64,000 nucleotides of DNA from Anoplolepis gracilipes (GCF_047496725.1 NC_132980.1:6302072-6366071), one strand, 5' to 3'. Shown: positions 49,151 to 62,668, counted from the first letter of the stretch. Notes: generated from the letters alone by a model not told the origin. Made by a program: numbers and translations.

Positions 49151-49960
49151 TTATTCTGTCCATCTGTGGCAGCAATGTTGATTCGTGCACACATAATACA
49201 ATCTCATTTCCTCTTCAGCTCGTCTAGTTTGTGCCTGGAAAAATACAGCTTCTCTGTAATTGCACTTTGGGCATGGATGTTCTTCAGTTCTTGGCAATGT
49301 AGGGTCCGATATTACATCAGCAACAATGTGTGTCAGTTCACTAAAAAAGAAAAATATACAATTAAATAAATCAATGGTGGTTTTCAAGTGTGACTAACAT
49401 ATACATCCTTAGCAAGTCTATGAATTAATCTTGAGAAGACTCGTCACATTGAAAGAGTATCATTTTGTATGACAAGCAATATCTATGCACAAAATGATAT
49501 ACCTTTCTTCTTTGCACGTGTTACAAAATTTTAATCGTTACACTTGATAATATTTATACAGATGTTAATCAACTTTTTTTAATACACTTATATTTTCAAC
49601 TCACTCTATTTCGTGCATGATCTTGTTCACATAAATACAATTGCTGTCTGCCAGTGTTTTATAATCACAATTTCTGCACTGAAATAAAAACAAAACAATT
49701 CTATGTATACAACAATCTCTTATATAATTCAAAATTGTTTCTTTCCTTCCCCTTCCCTTTTTTTTCTTTTTTTTTAACAGAATGTTACACATTGTTTATT
49801 GGAAACAGTCGCAATACACCCTCATACTTACTGCATACATGAGCACTTTGTTCTCTTTATCTTCTTTCGGATACAACATATTGTTACATTCCTGGCAAAA
49901 TCTAATACCCACAAATCCTGGTCCATCATCATGCGTGTCATAACCCGCTATTTTCGACAT
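49151..49960 (-). CDS. POLR2I: DNA-directed RNA polymerase II subunit RPB9
   Basis: Three exons on the minus strand: 49832-49960, 49605-49678, 49151-49340, giving 130 residues (human 125). Two zinc ribbons are complete: FCQECNNMLYP with YACRNCDYK (N-terminal) and HPCPKCNYREAVFFQ with YYVCTNQHCCHRWTE (C-terminal, TFIIS-like). The linker DPTLPRTEEHPC is highly characteristic. RPB9 sits at the lobe/jaw of Pol II and helps start-site choice, fidelity and transcript cleavage. The start ATG is followed directly by the expected acidic N-terminus. Confidence 0.97.
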
Positions 49961-51379
49961 GATCACGATCCTCTGTCAATGACTACTGACAATAATAATT
50001 GAAGAATTGTAGCATGTGGTAAACATCAATGCATTATATCTGCAGATTCAAAATGTGTAAGATTATTTCATTTATTTCTATTTAATTCATTTATTATTTA
50101 TATTTAATATATATTTCAATATATATCAATATTCAATATTTCAATATATTTAATATATGTCTTATTTCTATATAATTATTATAATATACGGAAATCTATC
50201 TTACTCATAATATAATATAAATGAAAAAACTTTTAAAAATTAAAATTACGGTTATAAAGACAAAATCTGTTAGATTTAACAGAAATAATAATATGTACTC
50301 ACAGAATTAACCTATAAGTTTAACTTTCAGTTTATCCAATATATTCTTGTAATTAATTAGCTTCCGTGTATATTCCGTTGTGAATTATAAAATAATTGTC
50401 GAATAGGGACAAGATTCATTCAATATTCAACGATAGGCTTGACAAAATTCAAGACAAATTTTACGAGTGATTCAACTGTTGTGTTGTATCATAGAGATAT
50501 GTATTTATATAATATCTCTATGTATTGTATTCTTGAAAACCGAAAGGTGCATTTACAAAGGACAGCGCGATCGAGTAAAAATCGCAAAGAATCAGTCAAT
50601 CAGAAGAAGAGTTTGACATAGAGTCTCGTTTTACACTTTTATTAAAAGATTTGACAAAAATCTCGTTATAATATAAAAGAAACGAATTTTGTCGTTCAAT
50701 TTGCTTCTCACCTAAATTCAACAAACGTAGTTTTTTTTCCCCCAGACTTTTTATTACGTACAAAAATTAACACAAATTCTATTTTCTTCTCATATAATTT
50801 AATTATATTAATTTAATATTTATTAATTTCCCCCTCTTGTGTGTTTCTTTTCGTCGTCGGTGAACGAGACAAAAGAACGGGCGCGGGAAGCATATCTAAA
50901 GACAAGCAACCTCCACCGTACAATCAGCGATGCCAGATTCGGGTCTCGGTAGCGCACGCACCAAAGCGCGAGCGCGTGCACCCATGTGCTGCGCAGTACG
51001 CTCTGCGCAGCACACGCACGCTACCGATCCTCGAATCTAGCATCGCTATATACATACATATGTGCGTATATATAAATACGAATCTTGCCGGCAGTTTTCA
51101 TGAAATCGCCCGCGACAGTATCGACTTCGTAAATTTAATTCTCGAGTTGAAAATTTTATATATATATATCATACATCGGGGCGTGATTACATTCGTTCAC
51201 GGTCGAAAAAATCGATGTCGGGGGCGACCAAAAAAAAAAATAGAAAAAAAAAAAAAAAAAAAGAAAGGAGAGGCTCTTCTAAGAATCGTCTCTCTCTGTC
51301 GGGAATCGGCGTTAGTTTGATAATCTGCGCAGTGATGATGCGCGATAGAGGCACTTCCGAACCGACGCCGCTAGCTTAG
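49961..51379. other. Intergenic DNA with one palindromic element
   Basis: AT-rich to about 50830, then increasingly CG-rich towards the BTB gene leader. It holds the inverted repeat at 50926-51047. An A-rich run lies at about 51230-51265. No supported gene. Confidence 0.45.
50926..51047. repeat. GC-rich 122 bp palindrome (MITE-like)
   Basis: The outer arms AGCGATGC[C/T]AGATTCG and their complement, then CGGTAGCG/CGCTACCG, pair over about 35 bases. An inner stem GTGCTGCGCAG/CTGCGCAGCAC sits at the centre. No target duplication is obvious. The composition is unlike the AT-rich flank on its left. Confidence 0.7.
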
Positions 51380-51614
51380 TAATTCTAGCGATAGTTTACT
51401 ATAGTCGACTATAGACCGTGCGTGTGAGTCTCCGGTGTCCGGTGCGGGTAGCACCTCGTAGACCTCGTCGGCATCGCGGTATCGCGGGTTACGAGTAAGT
51501 ATCGATCAACGTCGACAAGGACGACGACGTACGAGTACGACTTTGACAGGAAGGTGCCGGTCGATTCTTCAGCACCTATTTTGTTCGTCCATCTTCAGAG
51601 ACGTCCTGGATCTC

Positions 51615-51646
<32 letters not shown>

Positions 51647-53003
51647 TCGGAATCTAGCGTCTATAGCTTATAATATATAGCAGTTCGTTCACACATATTG
51701 TAAGTGTATGGTGCACACATATGTATATACATACACGGTAGAGAGAAAGAGAACCAATCAACGCATATACCCCCCCGACCCTACCATTCGCTTTCTACCC
51801 TGTCGTCCCGTCTGTACCCCCACCCCTTCCGGCCGCGGTTCTCGCTCCCCCATCTATATAGTGCAAATCTCGCGGCGGCTGAATGTTTTCTTAAGGGATT
51901 CTTCCCACGAGCGACGCGATATATTTCTCCGAGAAGCGGAGGTTCGCGAGTGTGCAGTTGACGAACCTAATCTCGTCTTCATCGGCGTGGATTGAGTGCG
52001 AAGAGCGTGATTCTGTCTGTGCATCGTTTCTCCAGGAGGTCGAGACACGACGCTCTCGGCGTCACCGTGAGAGAAGGAGCGCGTGAAAAGGGAGACAAAA
52101 AGAAAGAAACTGACTCGAATACGAATACGCACAATATATTTCGTGTACGTATAATAAAGGAGTAAAGAAATTTCTAAGAGCCCGGAGGCGACGTTCCTGT
52201 GGGGGGTGACGTTGCGTCTCCTCTCCCACAGAGAAAGAAAGAAAGAGAGAGAGAGAGATAGATAGATAGAGGGGGAGAGAGAGAAAGAGAGAGAGAGAGA
52301 GAAATCCGTTTTCCCCCCCCCCGTCATAAAGAAAAGGCGGCACATCCAGTGTCGCTCCGATTACGCCGGATAATTTTCAACCTGTCCGAATCTGTCAGTA
52401 TTTGTCATTTTTACACCGTAGCGCGACCGATTCGTGTGACTTTGACACGTGATTACGGCTGAACGGCATCGTTTGCGGCGAGGCCGCCCGGCAGCTTCAA
52501 CAATAGAAGCTGCTAGGCGCGTTGTTCGTCTCTCCTACTCCGCCGAGTGCGTGCCTGTCTTTTAAGTGTGCGAGTGCGTATGCGTGCGTGCGTGCGTGCG
52601 CGCGCGCGCGCGCGCACGCACGCACGCACTCTCGCGCGCGTTTGTCCGCCCGAGTGCGTGCATCCGGTAAGTACGTGGATTTTTGTCGGAAAAAAAGAAA
52701 AAAGAAAAAAAAATCGCCAGTACCCCGGTCCCGATCGTCGATCGATCCGACGACGCCACACGCTCGATCGCGGTAACGTTTCTCGTAGCTCGCAAATCAT
52801 ACGCACGTCTCGCGCGTATATTACACGCGTACATGATATACGATCGGAATATAACGTTCGCGCGTGTACGTCTATCAATATGTGTGCGTGTGCATGCGAT
52901 GTGTGGGATATTGTTGTTACTGGACTTGTACCAGACCAGCCATATTGTACATTTTTTTTTAACTCGACCGTCATCTTTCTCGTTAACCTAGCTCTAGTCT
53001 CGC

Positions 53004-53040
<37 letters not shown>

Positions 53041-53734
53041 GATCATTTGTTTTTTGAATTAAACGCATTTCCGCTGTTGTCAGGATCCTTTGCCTCTCCC
53101 TTTCGGTTTTTTAGTTTGACGATTAGGGTATAAAGGGAATTGAAAGAAGGAAACCCCTCTTTGTCTTTGTTCCGATGACGTACCCTCTTTCACACGCAGG
53201 TGATGTATACTGTCTTAAAATTATTTTTTTATTTTTTTTTTTTTTTTTTCATAACTGAAAGAAATCGTCGAGAAGATTCAGTGTGTTGTACCTACTTGGA
53301 ATAGGCGGTCTCGCTAAATTGGGTAATGGTAGATTCATTATTTGTTTCATTAATTATGTGTCCAAAAATAGCTCCCAAAGAAATACCTCTTGCTGCAGCA
53401 ACGGATGGCGTTTCTTCTCCAATCCTGTGCAAAATTGTTGTTTATTTAAACATTTTACACTTTTATTTTCAATTTTTCACTACTAACACTTTGCAAATAC
53501 ACTTTGTCTTTTTAATTATTATTCAGTTGATGCGAAGGATTTATTTAACATTATTTCAAAAAATTTTACATTTGTCACATAATTATTTGCTCTATTTTAT
53601 GTATAAAGTATGTATGTAATTGTAATAATTGTGCAATATTATATTTAAGACATGACACGTGACTTTTTTTTTGATAATTTAAAAGATGACACCAAAATAG
53701 CCCAAGTTTTAATGAAATATCTTGTTTTTGACAG
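51380..53734 (+). promoter_or_regulatory. CpG-rich promoter, leader exons and first intron of the BTB/psq gene
   Basis: A GC- and CpG-rich block (about 51380-52670) contains consensus donors at 51495 (CGA|GTAAGT) and 52667 (CCG|GTAAGT), suggesting two alternative noncoding first exons that splice to the acceptor at 53733-53734 (TTTTTGACAG), 28 bases before the start codon. Purine/pyrimidine microsatellites occur: (CT)n about 51616-51645, (GA)n about 52225-52300, (CG/CA)n about 52580-52625 and (CT)n about 53010-53037. Open frames here on both strands are repeat-driven. Confidence 0.5.
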
Positions 53735-53762
53735 GCGATTTATCTATCATTGAACTGCAGTC

Positions 53763-55381
53763 ATGGAATCTGGGAGTAACTTGCCCAATCCGGGCACTTA
53801 CCCTGGAGGCGATCGCCAACAGTTTTGCGTTTCTTGGAATTCTCATCAGTCCAACATGCACAGTGCATTTCCAAAATTGCTGAGCTCAGAGCAATTTGTG
53901 GATGTCACCCTGGCTTGCGACGGAGGCTCGATAAAGTGTCACAAAGTCGTGCTCTCTGCCTGTAGCGATTATTTGGAACGCCTACTGTTAGAGATACCAT
54001 GTACTCATCCTGTGATCTTCTTGAGGGACATGAAGATGTGGGAGCTTCAAGCTTTGGTCGAATTTATGTACCGTGGAGAGGTATATGTCGAGCAACAACA
54101 GCTCGCTACATTGATGCAAGCAGCGGAAGTTTTGCAGGTATATGTCTTGATCCATTTACATGTGTCTATCTATAATATTATCTTTAGTATATATCATTTC
54201 TTTTTTTGTTTTGCTTTGCGTGTTTGCTGACAATCATTTTTTGAGGTTGAAAGGTGTTGCGTGCTGATTGCTTTACAGAGTATGTCAGCTGCTGCCATTG
54301 ATGGATGATTGCTACAGCGTGTCTGGACTAAATATCAAACTCATTTTATCTCATTCTATTTATTTATTTATTTATTTTGTTTTTAATACTTGGCATTTTT
54401 TACTCTTTTTAACTTTAGCAGTATTGTATAAACATAAAATTTTAATTCCATGCATTATATTTGCCTCTATACGTTTGCTTTTATGCAAAGGTATAGATAT
54501 TGTTTATATTCCATGTTTACACATATTTTTTTGGTAGGTTCGTGGCTTATCTACTCAGGGATGCGATAACTCGTCGAATGAGAGCAATACCCAATCGTGT
54601 GATTCTAATGCACCTGTCACTCCGTCGACGCCTACTCACGGTGACAGTACTAACTACAAGGCCGATAATGCTTCATCCAATGATGACGGAAGTACCTCTG
54701 ACTTCCTTTCATGTTCGACAATGGCCGCGACCAGCACAGGGAACAATTCGTCCACCATCACCCCTGTTTCAAATAATCCCACTGCATCTAACTTTGTAAA
54801 CATGGAGCATAGCGAAGCGTTGCAACACCTAGAGAAAGCTTTAAGTGCTTGTGAGGCAACTCTCACTGAAACTCAGGGTATGGTAAAAATGGAGCCGGAC
54901 GAGCAGTTCTCTCAGCAGCAGGAAGTCAAACCATATTCCATTAGTGTGGTGCCCAGTAGTAATTGCAATCCTAGCAGCCCATTTCCTGCGATCGAAGGTG
55001 AGCTGATCTTTGTCTCTCTTACATTTTATCTATCTTAAAGGATCGTATCGATATCTAAAACGTTAGATGGCAGATGATTGACACCTTTTGCGTATCTTTA
55101 AAGGTTATCAAAGACGACAAAGGCGTTCAGAAGAAGAACTCAAGCTAGCTTCAGACATGGTGTCACGTGGCATGACATTTCAAGTAGCCTCTGAAAAGTA
55201 CAAGATACCAATCAGCACAATTCGATTCTACATGGTGAGAAAGGGGATCCTGCAAAGGCGAAAACGCGGCCGTGGCTCCAGCAATCTCGGCATGAACAGT
55301 CAACCGGGTAGTCCGGCCAGTCCGCCGTATCATATGATGAGTTACCGTTTGCCGGAGAGCCTAAATTCCAGCCTACCGTAG
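53763..55381 (+). CDS. BTB/POZ protein with C-terminal psq-type helix-turn-helix
   Basis: Three exons: 53763-54137, 54538-54997, 55104-55381, giving 370 residues. The N-terminal BTB domain (about 20-125) is of the insect tramtrack/bric-a-brac group: QQFCVSWNSHQSNMHSAFPK, FVDVTLACDGG, CHKVVLSACSDYLERLL, ELQALVEFMYRGEVYVEQQQ. A Ser/Thr/Asn-rich linker follows. The C-terminal helix-turn-helix (about 283-330: RRSEEELKLASDMVSRGMTF, STIRFYMVRKGILQRRKRG) is of the pipsqueak type and is followed by a basic patch. Such proteins are nuclear DNA-binding regulators that dimerise through BTB. The exact Drosophila counterpart is not clear to me. Other last exons could exist downstream, since genes of this class often have alternative 3' ends. 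Confidence 0.88.
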
Positions 55382-57047
55382 TGCTGTATAAAGAAGTAGT
55401 GAGTTTTTAGACTTCAGTTTTGAATCGAACAAATTTTTTATCATTGCATATATCCATCGAGCTGTTCCAGACCGCACATCTCGTCGATATATACTTTTAA
55501 AACCTTCCATGCACTGAGAATTTATTTATATTTTGTATTGCTATTATTTTTTTCTTTCTTTTCTTTCAGTTTTGCACTTCATTATTCATTACTCGCGGCG
55601 TACCGATATGTTTGCGCTGTTTGATTTACAAGACTTTTTACATTTACAGCATATAAATGTTTTTCCGCATTTTTATGCTATCGTCGATTGCGCATGCAAG
55701 ATAGAGATATATAATAATTTGTGTCTCGAACAGCTCCGCTCCATGTATATAAAAAGATACCATATGTAAAAGTTCGGACACAGCATTAAGCTAAATAACG
55801 CGCACGCTTTATGTCATGTTTATGTTGAATTCAGTGTCCTTAGGAAGACTGCCTAACATATTTTTTTTTTTTTTTTTTAATAAGTATAAAGATACGTGTA
55901 TCATTAGGAACATAACTAAGTTCGCCGTTTTTCATTTCGAATGTGTGCATAGAAAAGATTGTGCTGCATTGACCAGAACAAGTGATTATCTCACTGTGCA
56001 ATGTTTGAAGAGTATGCTGGGTAAGGAAAGGACTTCTCATATCAGATCATAGTGTTTGTTTTATGAGGCTTCGCATTATTGTGATGCAAAATGATTTTGA
56101 TTGAAACACGATGGCGAGTCCATCTTTTAGGACACATGAAACTAACGTCGTCGCTCATTTACTCTTCAGAAAGCGAAATACGATAAAAATAATAAAGCTT
56201 TCAAGGAAGCGTGTGTATTATAATAAAGCTTTCAAGAGGAGTAGCTTCTTATTACTTGGATGGACATAAAATCTTTTATTATGAGCTTCTCTCTCTTCTC
56301 AAAGTCATGTAGTCACAGCGAAACGCTGCATGCATCATTTGAATTAGGCATTTGAAGAAATTGCTATTTGCAGGGAAATGTAGTTGTTCGGTCTAAAATT
56401 GTACAATTAGCTTTAACTCCAGATTCCAATTATTGAAAAAGGGCAAAAATGCTCAAATTCTATGTCAAAATACGAGAATTAGCATTAGGTACGAATATAA
56501 TAATGTAGTTATGCGACAAAATTAATGAATTGATCATTTCCGAGGAAAATATATAAGCAATTAATTGATTTGATTAGCAGTAATATGTATATACTTAAGG
56601 ACTTATTTTCTTACTAGATTTTATAATTTTATTTTTACACGAGTTTGCAATTTTTCGTATACTTCTATCGCTTTTTATACTTGGACTAATTTTGCTCGGA
56701 AGAAGATTTTTCACTTTAAGAAAATTAAAAATAAATCTTTTTACGAATTTATCAACGAGATTAAAGATGAAAAAAAAATAATTTTTTTTTTTTTATACAG
56801 ATTATCCTTAAAGTCGCTTTTGTTAATCATAGCTTTTTATGTTAATTGAATCTTCCAAAAATATGTCTGCTTATTTATTTCATTAAGATATCTATTTTAA
56901 TATATGAAATATTATAAGTAAACTGAATTGTATTCATCGATATTATAGTGACTCGTGCACTGAATCGGGCTAATCGAGTTAAAAGTCGCATTTACAAACA
57001 ATTTTGTGAATATATTTTTAGTTGTGCCATAATGAGATGCCGATAAT

Positions 57048-57083
<36 letters not shown>

Positions 57084-57200
57084 TTACATAAATCTTACAT
57101 AATCTTTAGTTCTTCCGAGCATTGTAGTCGTGCGAATATTGTTTCTAAAAAAAAATATGCGTCGTCATGTAAAATAGAGTAGAGTTTTCCTGACAAGAAC
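55382..57200. other. Probable long 3' UTR and flank of the BTB/psq gene
   Basis: No coding frame of protein-like character. Poly-T runs at about 55860-55878 and 57051-57078. Other open segments are short and AT-driven. Confidence 0.4.
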
Positions 57201-57269
57201 ATCTCTGACGTTATGAAAACGCGTCACAATTGAATACATATACATAATAGATTGGGACACACCACACAC

Positions 57270-57610
57270 GCACACACACATATATATATATATATATACA
57301 CATATATATACATATATATACACAAAAAAAAAATATATATATATACATATATATACACAAAAAAAATATATATATATATATATATACACATACATACACG
57401 TGTGTGTGTGGGTGGGTGGGTGGGTGAGTGCGTGTGCGTGCGTGCGTGTGTGTGTGTGTAAATGTCACAATCTAATACATACATACATACATACATATAT
57501 TAGATTAGTGCTGTTCGTCAAAATTTAAATTTTAAAAAAGATTAGACATATATACATGCCTGCGCGCGCGTGTGTGTGTGCGTGTGTGTGTGTGCGTGCG
57601 TGCGTGCGTG
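57270..57610. repeat. Compound (CA)n/(TA)n/(TG)n/(GGGT)n microsatellite
   Basis: Runs of CACACA, TATATA, two A8-A10 interruptions, GTGTGT, a GGGT repeat (57410-57424) and GTGC repeats, followed by a second TG/GCGT cluster at 57557-57615. Open frames reported across it in several phases are repeat translations, not genes. Confidence 0.9.
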
Positions 57611-57615
57611 TACGC

Positions 57616-58890
57616 GCGTTTTCTATAAAATACATAAATTTAGATGTTTTATACATTTGTTCTTTCTAGAATAATTATATTTTATGTGTTATTCAAGTGA
57701 GCAAAGAAGATCGATGAAGTCTCTTTTTTCAACCTAAAGAAAAACATAAAATAACGAACATCAAGATGTGAATAAATGAAAAGAGATGAGGTTGCAAGAA
57801 GTTGCATAGGAAAGAGTGAACAAAAGGCTCACTATGTTATTTTAAACGATTTGGATGACACAATAAGCTAAGGAGTAGTTTAAGACTTTTTATACGATTG
57901 ATATGTAGAATATAAAGGAAAAAAGAAATTAATGGCGAATTTGATTGGACTGCATTAGTGCGCACTAGTGTACATAAAAGTTATTACACACAAATTTACA
58001 TTGGCATAAATAATTAAAAAAGTAAAATAATACAAAGTTACTTAGATATAAATATATATAATGATAAAAATTAGAAGCATGCAAAAAATGACTTCTCGAT
58101 ATTTTCGCTGAGGAAAAATCGTCTCTTAAACAAAAGGTCCGATAACCCGCTTTTAAAAGAATATTTGATACTTTTGGAATATCCTGACAAGCTTAAAATT
58201 AGCGCCAAATAGAAGCCAAATTGAAGAAGTTGCTTTCCATTTACACTAAAATTAAGAATTCTCTTGTTACGTAACTCATAACTCAGTTGAGTGCGCGTTC
58301 CTTTTTATTCTCACATGTAAGATTCAACTGGGTTTTTATCTGTAATCTGCACAAGCTCGAGACCGTGTACTTTAGTGAGTTTTGTGAATTCACTTTAAAG
58401 ATGAGATTATAAACTTGTGTTCTTATGCGATAACTTTGTCAAATAAATAAGTAAGAACAAAATGACATTAATAAATTAATATTATTATTATGAATATTCT
58501 CACTTGCGCGTTTCTTTAACTTACTGAATAATGACGTCATTATCTGAGTCTAAAAACTCAGTATCACTTGTGTAATAATGGAAAGCAGCTAATGCTCAAC
58601 AATTGTTGATGCAGGAAGAGTATATTTCAAAACAGAGTTGCAGTTGGTCGACTGTTTTCCAACGATCAGAATATTTTAAAACAGTTAAGCCATTGCAATT
58701 CCAAATTGAAAGTGTCATATGTATATATATGACAAGTTTAGTATAGGTACATATGTATATATTTTTTTTTTAATTTGTGTATGCGTACGTGCGTGCGTAT
58801 GTGTATATTGATATGTACAAATACGGCATGTTTTCAAAAGACAAGGAAATTGTGACTTGAAATTCACAAATTTATCCGGTACTTCAAGAA
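57616..58890. other. Noncoding AT-rich DNA
   Basis: No gene, RNA or transposon boundary visible. Confidence 0.4.
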
Positions 58891-59024
58891 AAACGGCCAG
58901 ATGTGCCTCAAAACGATGTGCAAAGTCATTTTGTTTCACGATAATGCGAGGGGTTGGGATATTGTTCATAAAGTCAGACAAACGCTATATGATCTGTGGT
59001 GCGTTTCAGGAAAACTCTATTAAT
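58891..59024 (+). pseudogene. Mariner-like transposase fragment
   Basis: One plus-strand frame reads KVILFHDNAR (58922-58951) followed by HKVRQTLYDLW, the motif around the second catalytic Asp of mariner transposases (normally HDNARPH). The Pro-His of that motif is lost and the frame ends at a stop shortly after. Only about 40 residues are recognisable; no terminal repeats were found. Confidence 0.6.
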
Positions 59025-62000
59025 ATACTCTGTCCTTATTTTCAATAAATAACAAAGGTAGAAGGACATTTTTAGCGCATAAGCATGCTGCTTAAACTCG
59101 GCTCTGGAATGGGAAGTCTCATTCGCCACTCTCTAGATATCGCCCTGTTTGACTATCACTTGTTCCAGTTCAATGCAGCACAGTTTCTTCCATGCACAAA
59201 TTTGACATGAAAAACGGTGGAAATTTAATTATACCCAATGTACTGTGGAATATGCTATATTTTGTAATCTCTTAATACAACGTAACAAACATGCGGAGGG
59301 AGCACCCGGATAAAATATAGTATATTTCGCGAGAACTTCGGCAAACCATTATTAATATTGATAATAATGTGATTCCATACTTGTAAGTACTTGCGTTAAC
59401 ATAACGCTATGAGAGAAATGACGCTAAAGATCAAAAGATATTACGCCGTGCATTTAATTGATTACGTTTTTTAGATCTTATTTTTTTATTTTGAAACTTT
59501 TTTATACGCAGGATTTGTATGCATATAAGCGCACTTAATAAGATATATAATAATGAGACGGAAATGTTCTATGAAATAGAGATATATTGATATAAATGAC
59601 AGTTTCTTATGCTGTGGACGAACGTTGCGCGTATGGTTAATTCTCAGCCGTGTTCCGTTCTTCTACTTAGTGACCAATGTAGCTAGCCTGCATATGTGGA
59701 TAGTGTGAGATATGTTTTTGGATCTTACATCGATGTCGCTCATAGCGAGAAACAGATTTACAAGGAAAAAAAAGTACAGTACAGAAAAGAAAAGGAACAA
59801 AAAAACAAAAAAAGAAAAAAATAGAGAAAAGGAGAAAAAAGAGAAAATTGACTATGACATATAATGGGTATTTTTTTAATGACCGAAAATTCGAAATATT
59901 TTGACGGAAAGACATTTTGTAGCATATAAGTTATTTTTTATTACATCATATTTATATGATTCACAGTGTGAAGCTCATCCCGTTAAGTTACTGTGACAGC
60001 TGTATGGCACACATAATATGTATGTATTTATCAAATGTTTATCTTTCTATATTTTAAACGAGCCCTCCGTGCAAGAGGTAAAAGATTACGATTATCGCAC
60101 ACTGTATATCCCGCGCCAGGAGTGACGCTTAAAGATCAAAAAATGTATACAATTGTAGAAAGTCAGGACTTGTCCATGAAAAAAAACGTCGAGTAGTAGT
60201 CACTATGTTTAAGACTGGTAACACGTGGCTAATACATAACCAGATTTTTAAGGTCTTAGACACAGCAATCCTCAATCTATCTAATCAATTATACAAATAT
60301 TTTTGTAGGCACTTTGTCGAGAAAGGTTTCTTCTTTCTGCCTCTTTATTCTATATATATCTCGATGATAACTTATGCAGTAAGAGGAACCTGGTATTTAT
60401 TCAAAGTTTACCATTTAGCTTTGTTAAAACATCACAAGAGAGATGAACGATCATGACGTAGTGTAATGCTTTTTACATGCTAGTGTACAAATAAAACAGC
60501 ATTTGTAATTGACGATAAGAGAATCATACCCTGGTGTCTGTAAAAATCGGTGAAACCGACTCGGGTTCTCCGAGTTATTTTTTTTTACAAACACCAGTTC
60601 TGCCTTTTCAAAGATGTTTAATTGTATGACAACAACTGTGGCGCGCATACAATTGTAATTGTACGATGTATTGCCTTTGTTACATAGCATTTGGGATAAA
60701 GCCATATTTTTCCATGCAACGCAATAATCCAGCAAAATAAATGACAGTTAAAAATGAGAGAAGCAGCCTAAAATAGGAAAGAGTGCCAGATATAAAACTA
60801 AAGCGGACATGAACAATAACACATATAGAGGATAAAGGATTTATCTCTATCACTTAGAGTGTGTAACTGCCTTTCTCTGGCCTCATACACTGGATCATTA
60901 ATTTATTTATATTAGACAATATTATACAAAAAGTACATGTAAAGGAAGAAACTAATCTAACTTAGAAGGCTTGTTAGAGCTTCTATCGATTGCAGTAAGA
61001 CTGCTGCCATCCGACTGACGATGAAACACGTTTTTCAAGAAGCTAAAGTTGAACATTTAATCGAAACATATATGTCACAGATCTTACATTGTATTTATTC
61101 TCATTTATTCTCATTTCTTTATTATGCGATTATTACATATATATTTAACGCAATTGGTTGTTTCTCTACTTGTGTATTTTTTTTTCTTTTTTTTTTTTTT
61201 TTTTTACGATATATCGAAATATCGGAGAGAGAAAAGAAAAAAAAATTAGTCGCATATTGGACATTGTGATGTATGTTAACGCGAATTAAAGCACGACTTA
61301 CAATTGTTGCCTGTTTTAATGTCCAGTAACTGAAAGACAATTGAACTGTAAAATGACTTACTCATATATAGCATTCTTTTCAATAAAGAATCAGTATATA
61401 TCGTGTAAATCATTGTTCTAAGAGTTCCAGTTGACAGAGATTTTATACGGATCTATTAAACCAGTATTTCAAACCAATGAAAAATAATTAGTTTTCTAAT
61501 AATAATACAATACATTTTACGTGAATTTAGTACAGTGCTTAAGTCATTAATGCTCAGCGTATCTAACAAATATTTTTAGTGGAAATCCGTGTCATACTCA
61601 CATGTGTATCATAATGTCTTAAAGTATGTAACTAAACCACAATCAAAGAAGTATGAACGATACTTAATGACTATTATCATAATAGCCACTTATTAATAGC
61701 AGTAAATAGGTAGCCATTTTGAGGCAGTTTATATTATATTTAATTACACCGTATCGCTTTGGTCTCTCCGTTTTTACGATGGTATTATTATTTATAGATA
61801 GAATCATAACTCCTAGAATCGATCGAACCTCGAATCACTTATTTTTAAGTCTATTTTTTACAGTTACCGAGAATATCTAATGGATTAAATAGGCAATGCA
61901 ATTGAAAACACAAATACATATGACAACACACACACACATGAGATCTGTAATTGCGTAATCGATGCGTCTAATTTTTGTTATTTTATGAATTTATACACAT

Positions 62001-62570
62001 ATACATGATATATATATATATATGCGATTCTTACATGCATCATACATTATATATATTATATACACGACATTACATTATCAATTTTGACAACATAAAAAGC
62101 CACATATGTGTATAACTAAGTATTTTTATACCACTTCAGTTTTAGCTTCTAAGTTTTTATTACTAGTTAATTAGAGATACGGTTGAAAATTATGTGAACT
62201 CTTTCCGACGTAATATTTTGCACGTAAGCTTACAGCCGTCGTGCATAGTTTTTTAATAAGAGAAAAAAAAAAATAATTAAACGTGCATTGTGCGAAGTAT
62301 TCCACGAGAATATTATCGTGGAATTATTCTATTTAATTTGATCATTAATATTCTATATTACGTCGCAAGGTGGCCTCGAAACGATTACATTCTTCGATAT
62401 TTACTGTGTTTACTGCATATTACATGTGCAGTGAAAACAGCATTAAAGTTACATATTTTGACTTTATGAACATTCTAGATACACGTATTAATTTGCGTAC
62501 CTTATTGTAATATCTATATTGCCTTAGTGTCTTTTTTTTTTTTTTTTTTTTCTTTTTCTTTTCCTAAAAC
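59025..62570. other. Noncoding AT-rich DNA with one structured hairpin
   Basis: No coding frame is supported; a frame at 60205-60456 has no start context or family resemblance. The hairpin at 60531-60597 is listed separately. Confidence 0.4.
60531..60597. repeat. Structured hairpin with two nested stem-loops
   Basis: The outer stem CTGGTGTCTGTAAAAA pairs with TTTTTACAAACACCAG. Inside are two further stems, TCGGT-GAA-ACCGA and ACTCGG-GTTCT-CCGAGT, making a three-way junction. It could be a tiny MITE or an RNA element; nothing identifies it. Confidence 0.6.
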
Positions 62571-62577
62571 TTCGATA

Positions 62578-62594
62578 ACATATATATATATATT

Positions 62595-62626
<32 letters not shown>

Positions 62627-62668
62627 TATATATATATATTTATATATATATATATTTATATATAGAGT
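62578..62668. repeat. (TA)n microsatellite with TATTTATA interruptions
   Basis: A simple repeat of TATATATATTTA units. The short open frame across it is repeat translation. Confidence 0.95.

Noticed and set aside
51854..53046. Large minus- and plus-strand frames rich in Arg, Ala, Ser or His
   Set aside because: CpG-rich leader plus GA, CT and CG/CA microsatellites; not protein-like.
57165..57496. Several overlapping frames rich in Tyr/Ile or Thr/His
   Set aside because: Translation of (TA)n, (CA)n and (TG)n microsatellites.
60205..60456. 83-residue frame with hydrophobic middle
   Set aside because: Isolated, with no splice partners and no recognisable motif; likely chance.
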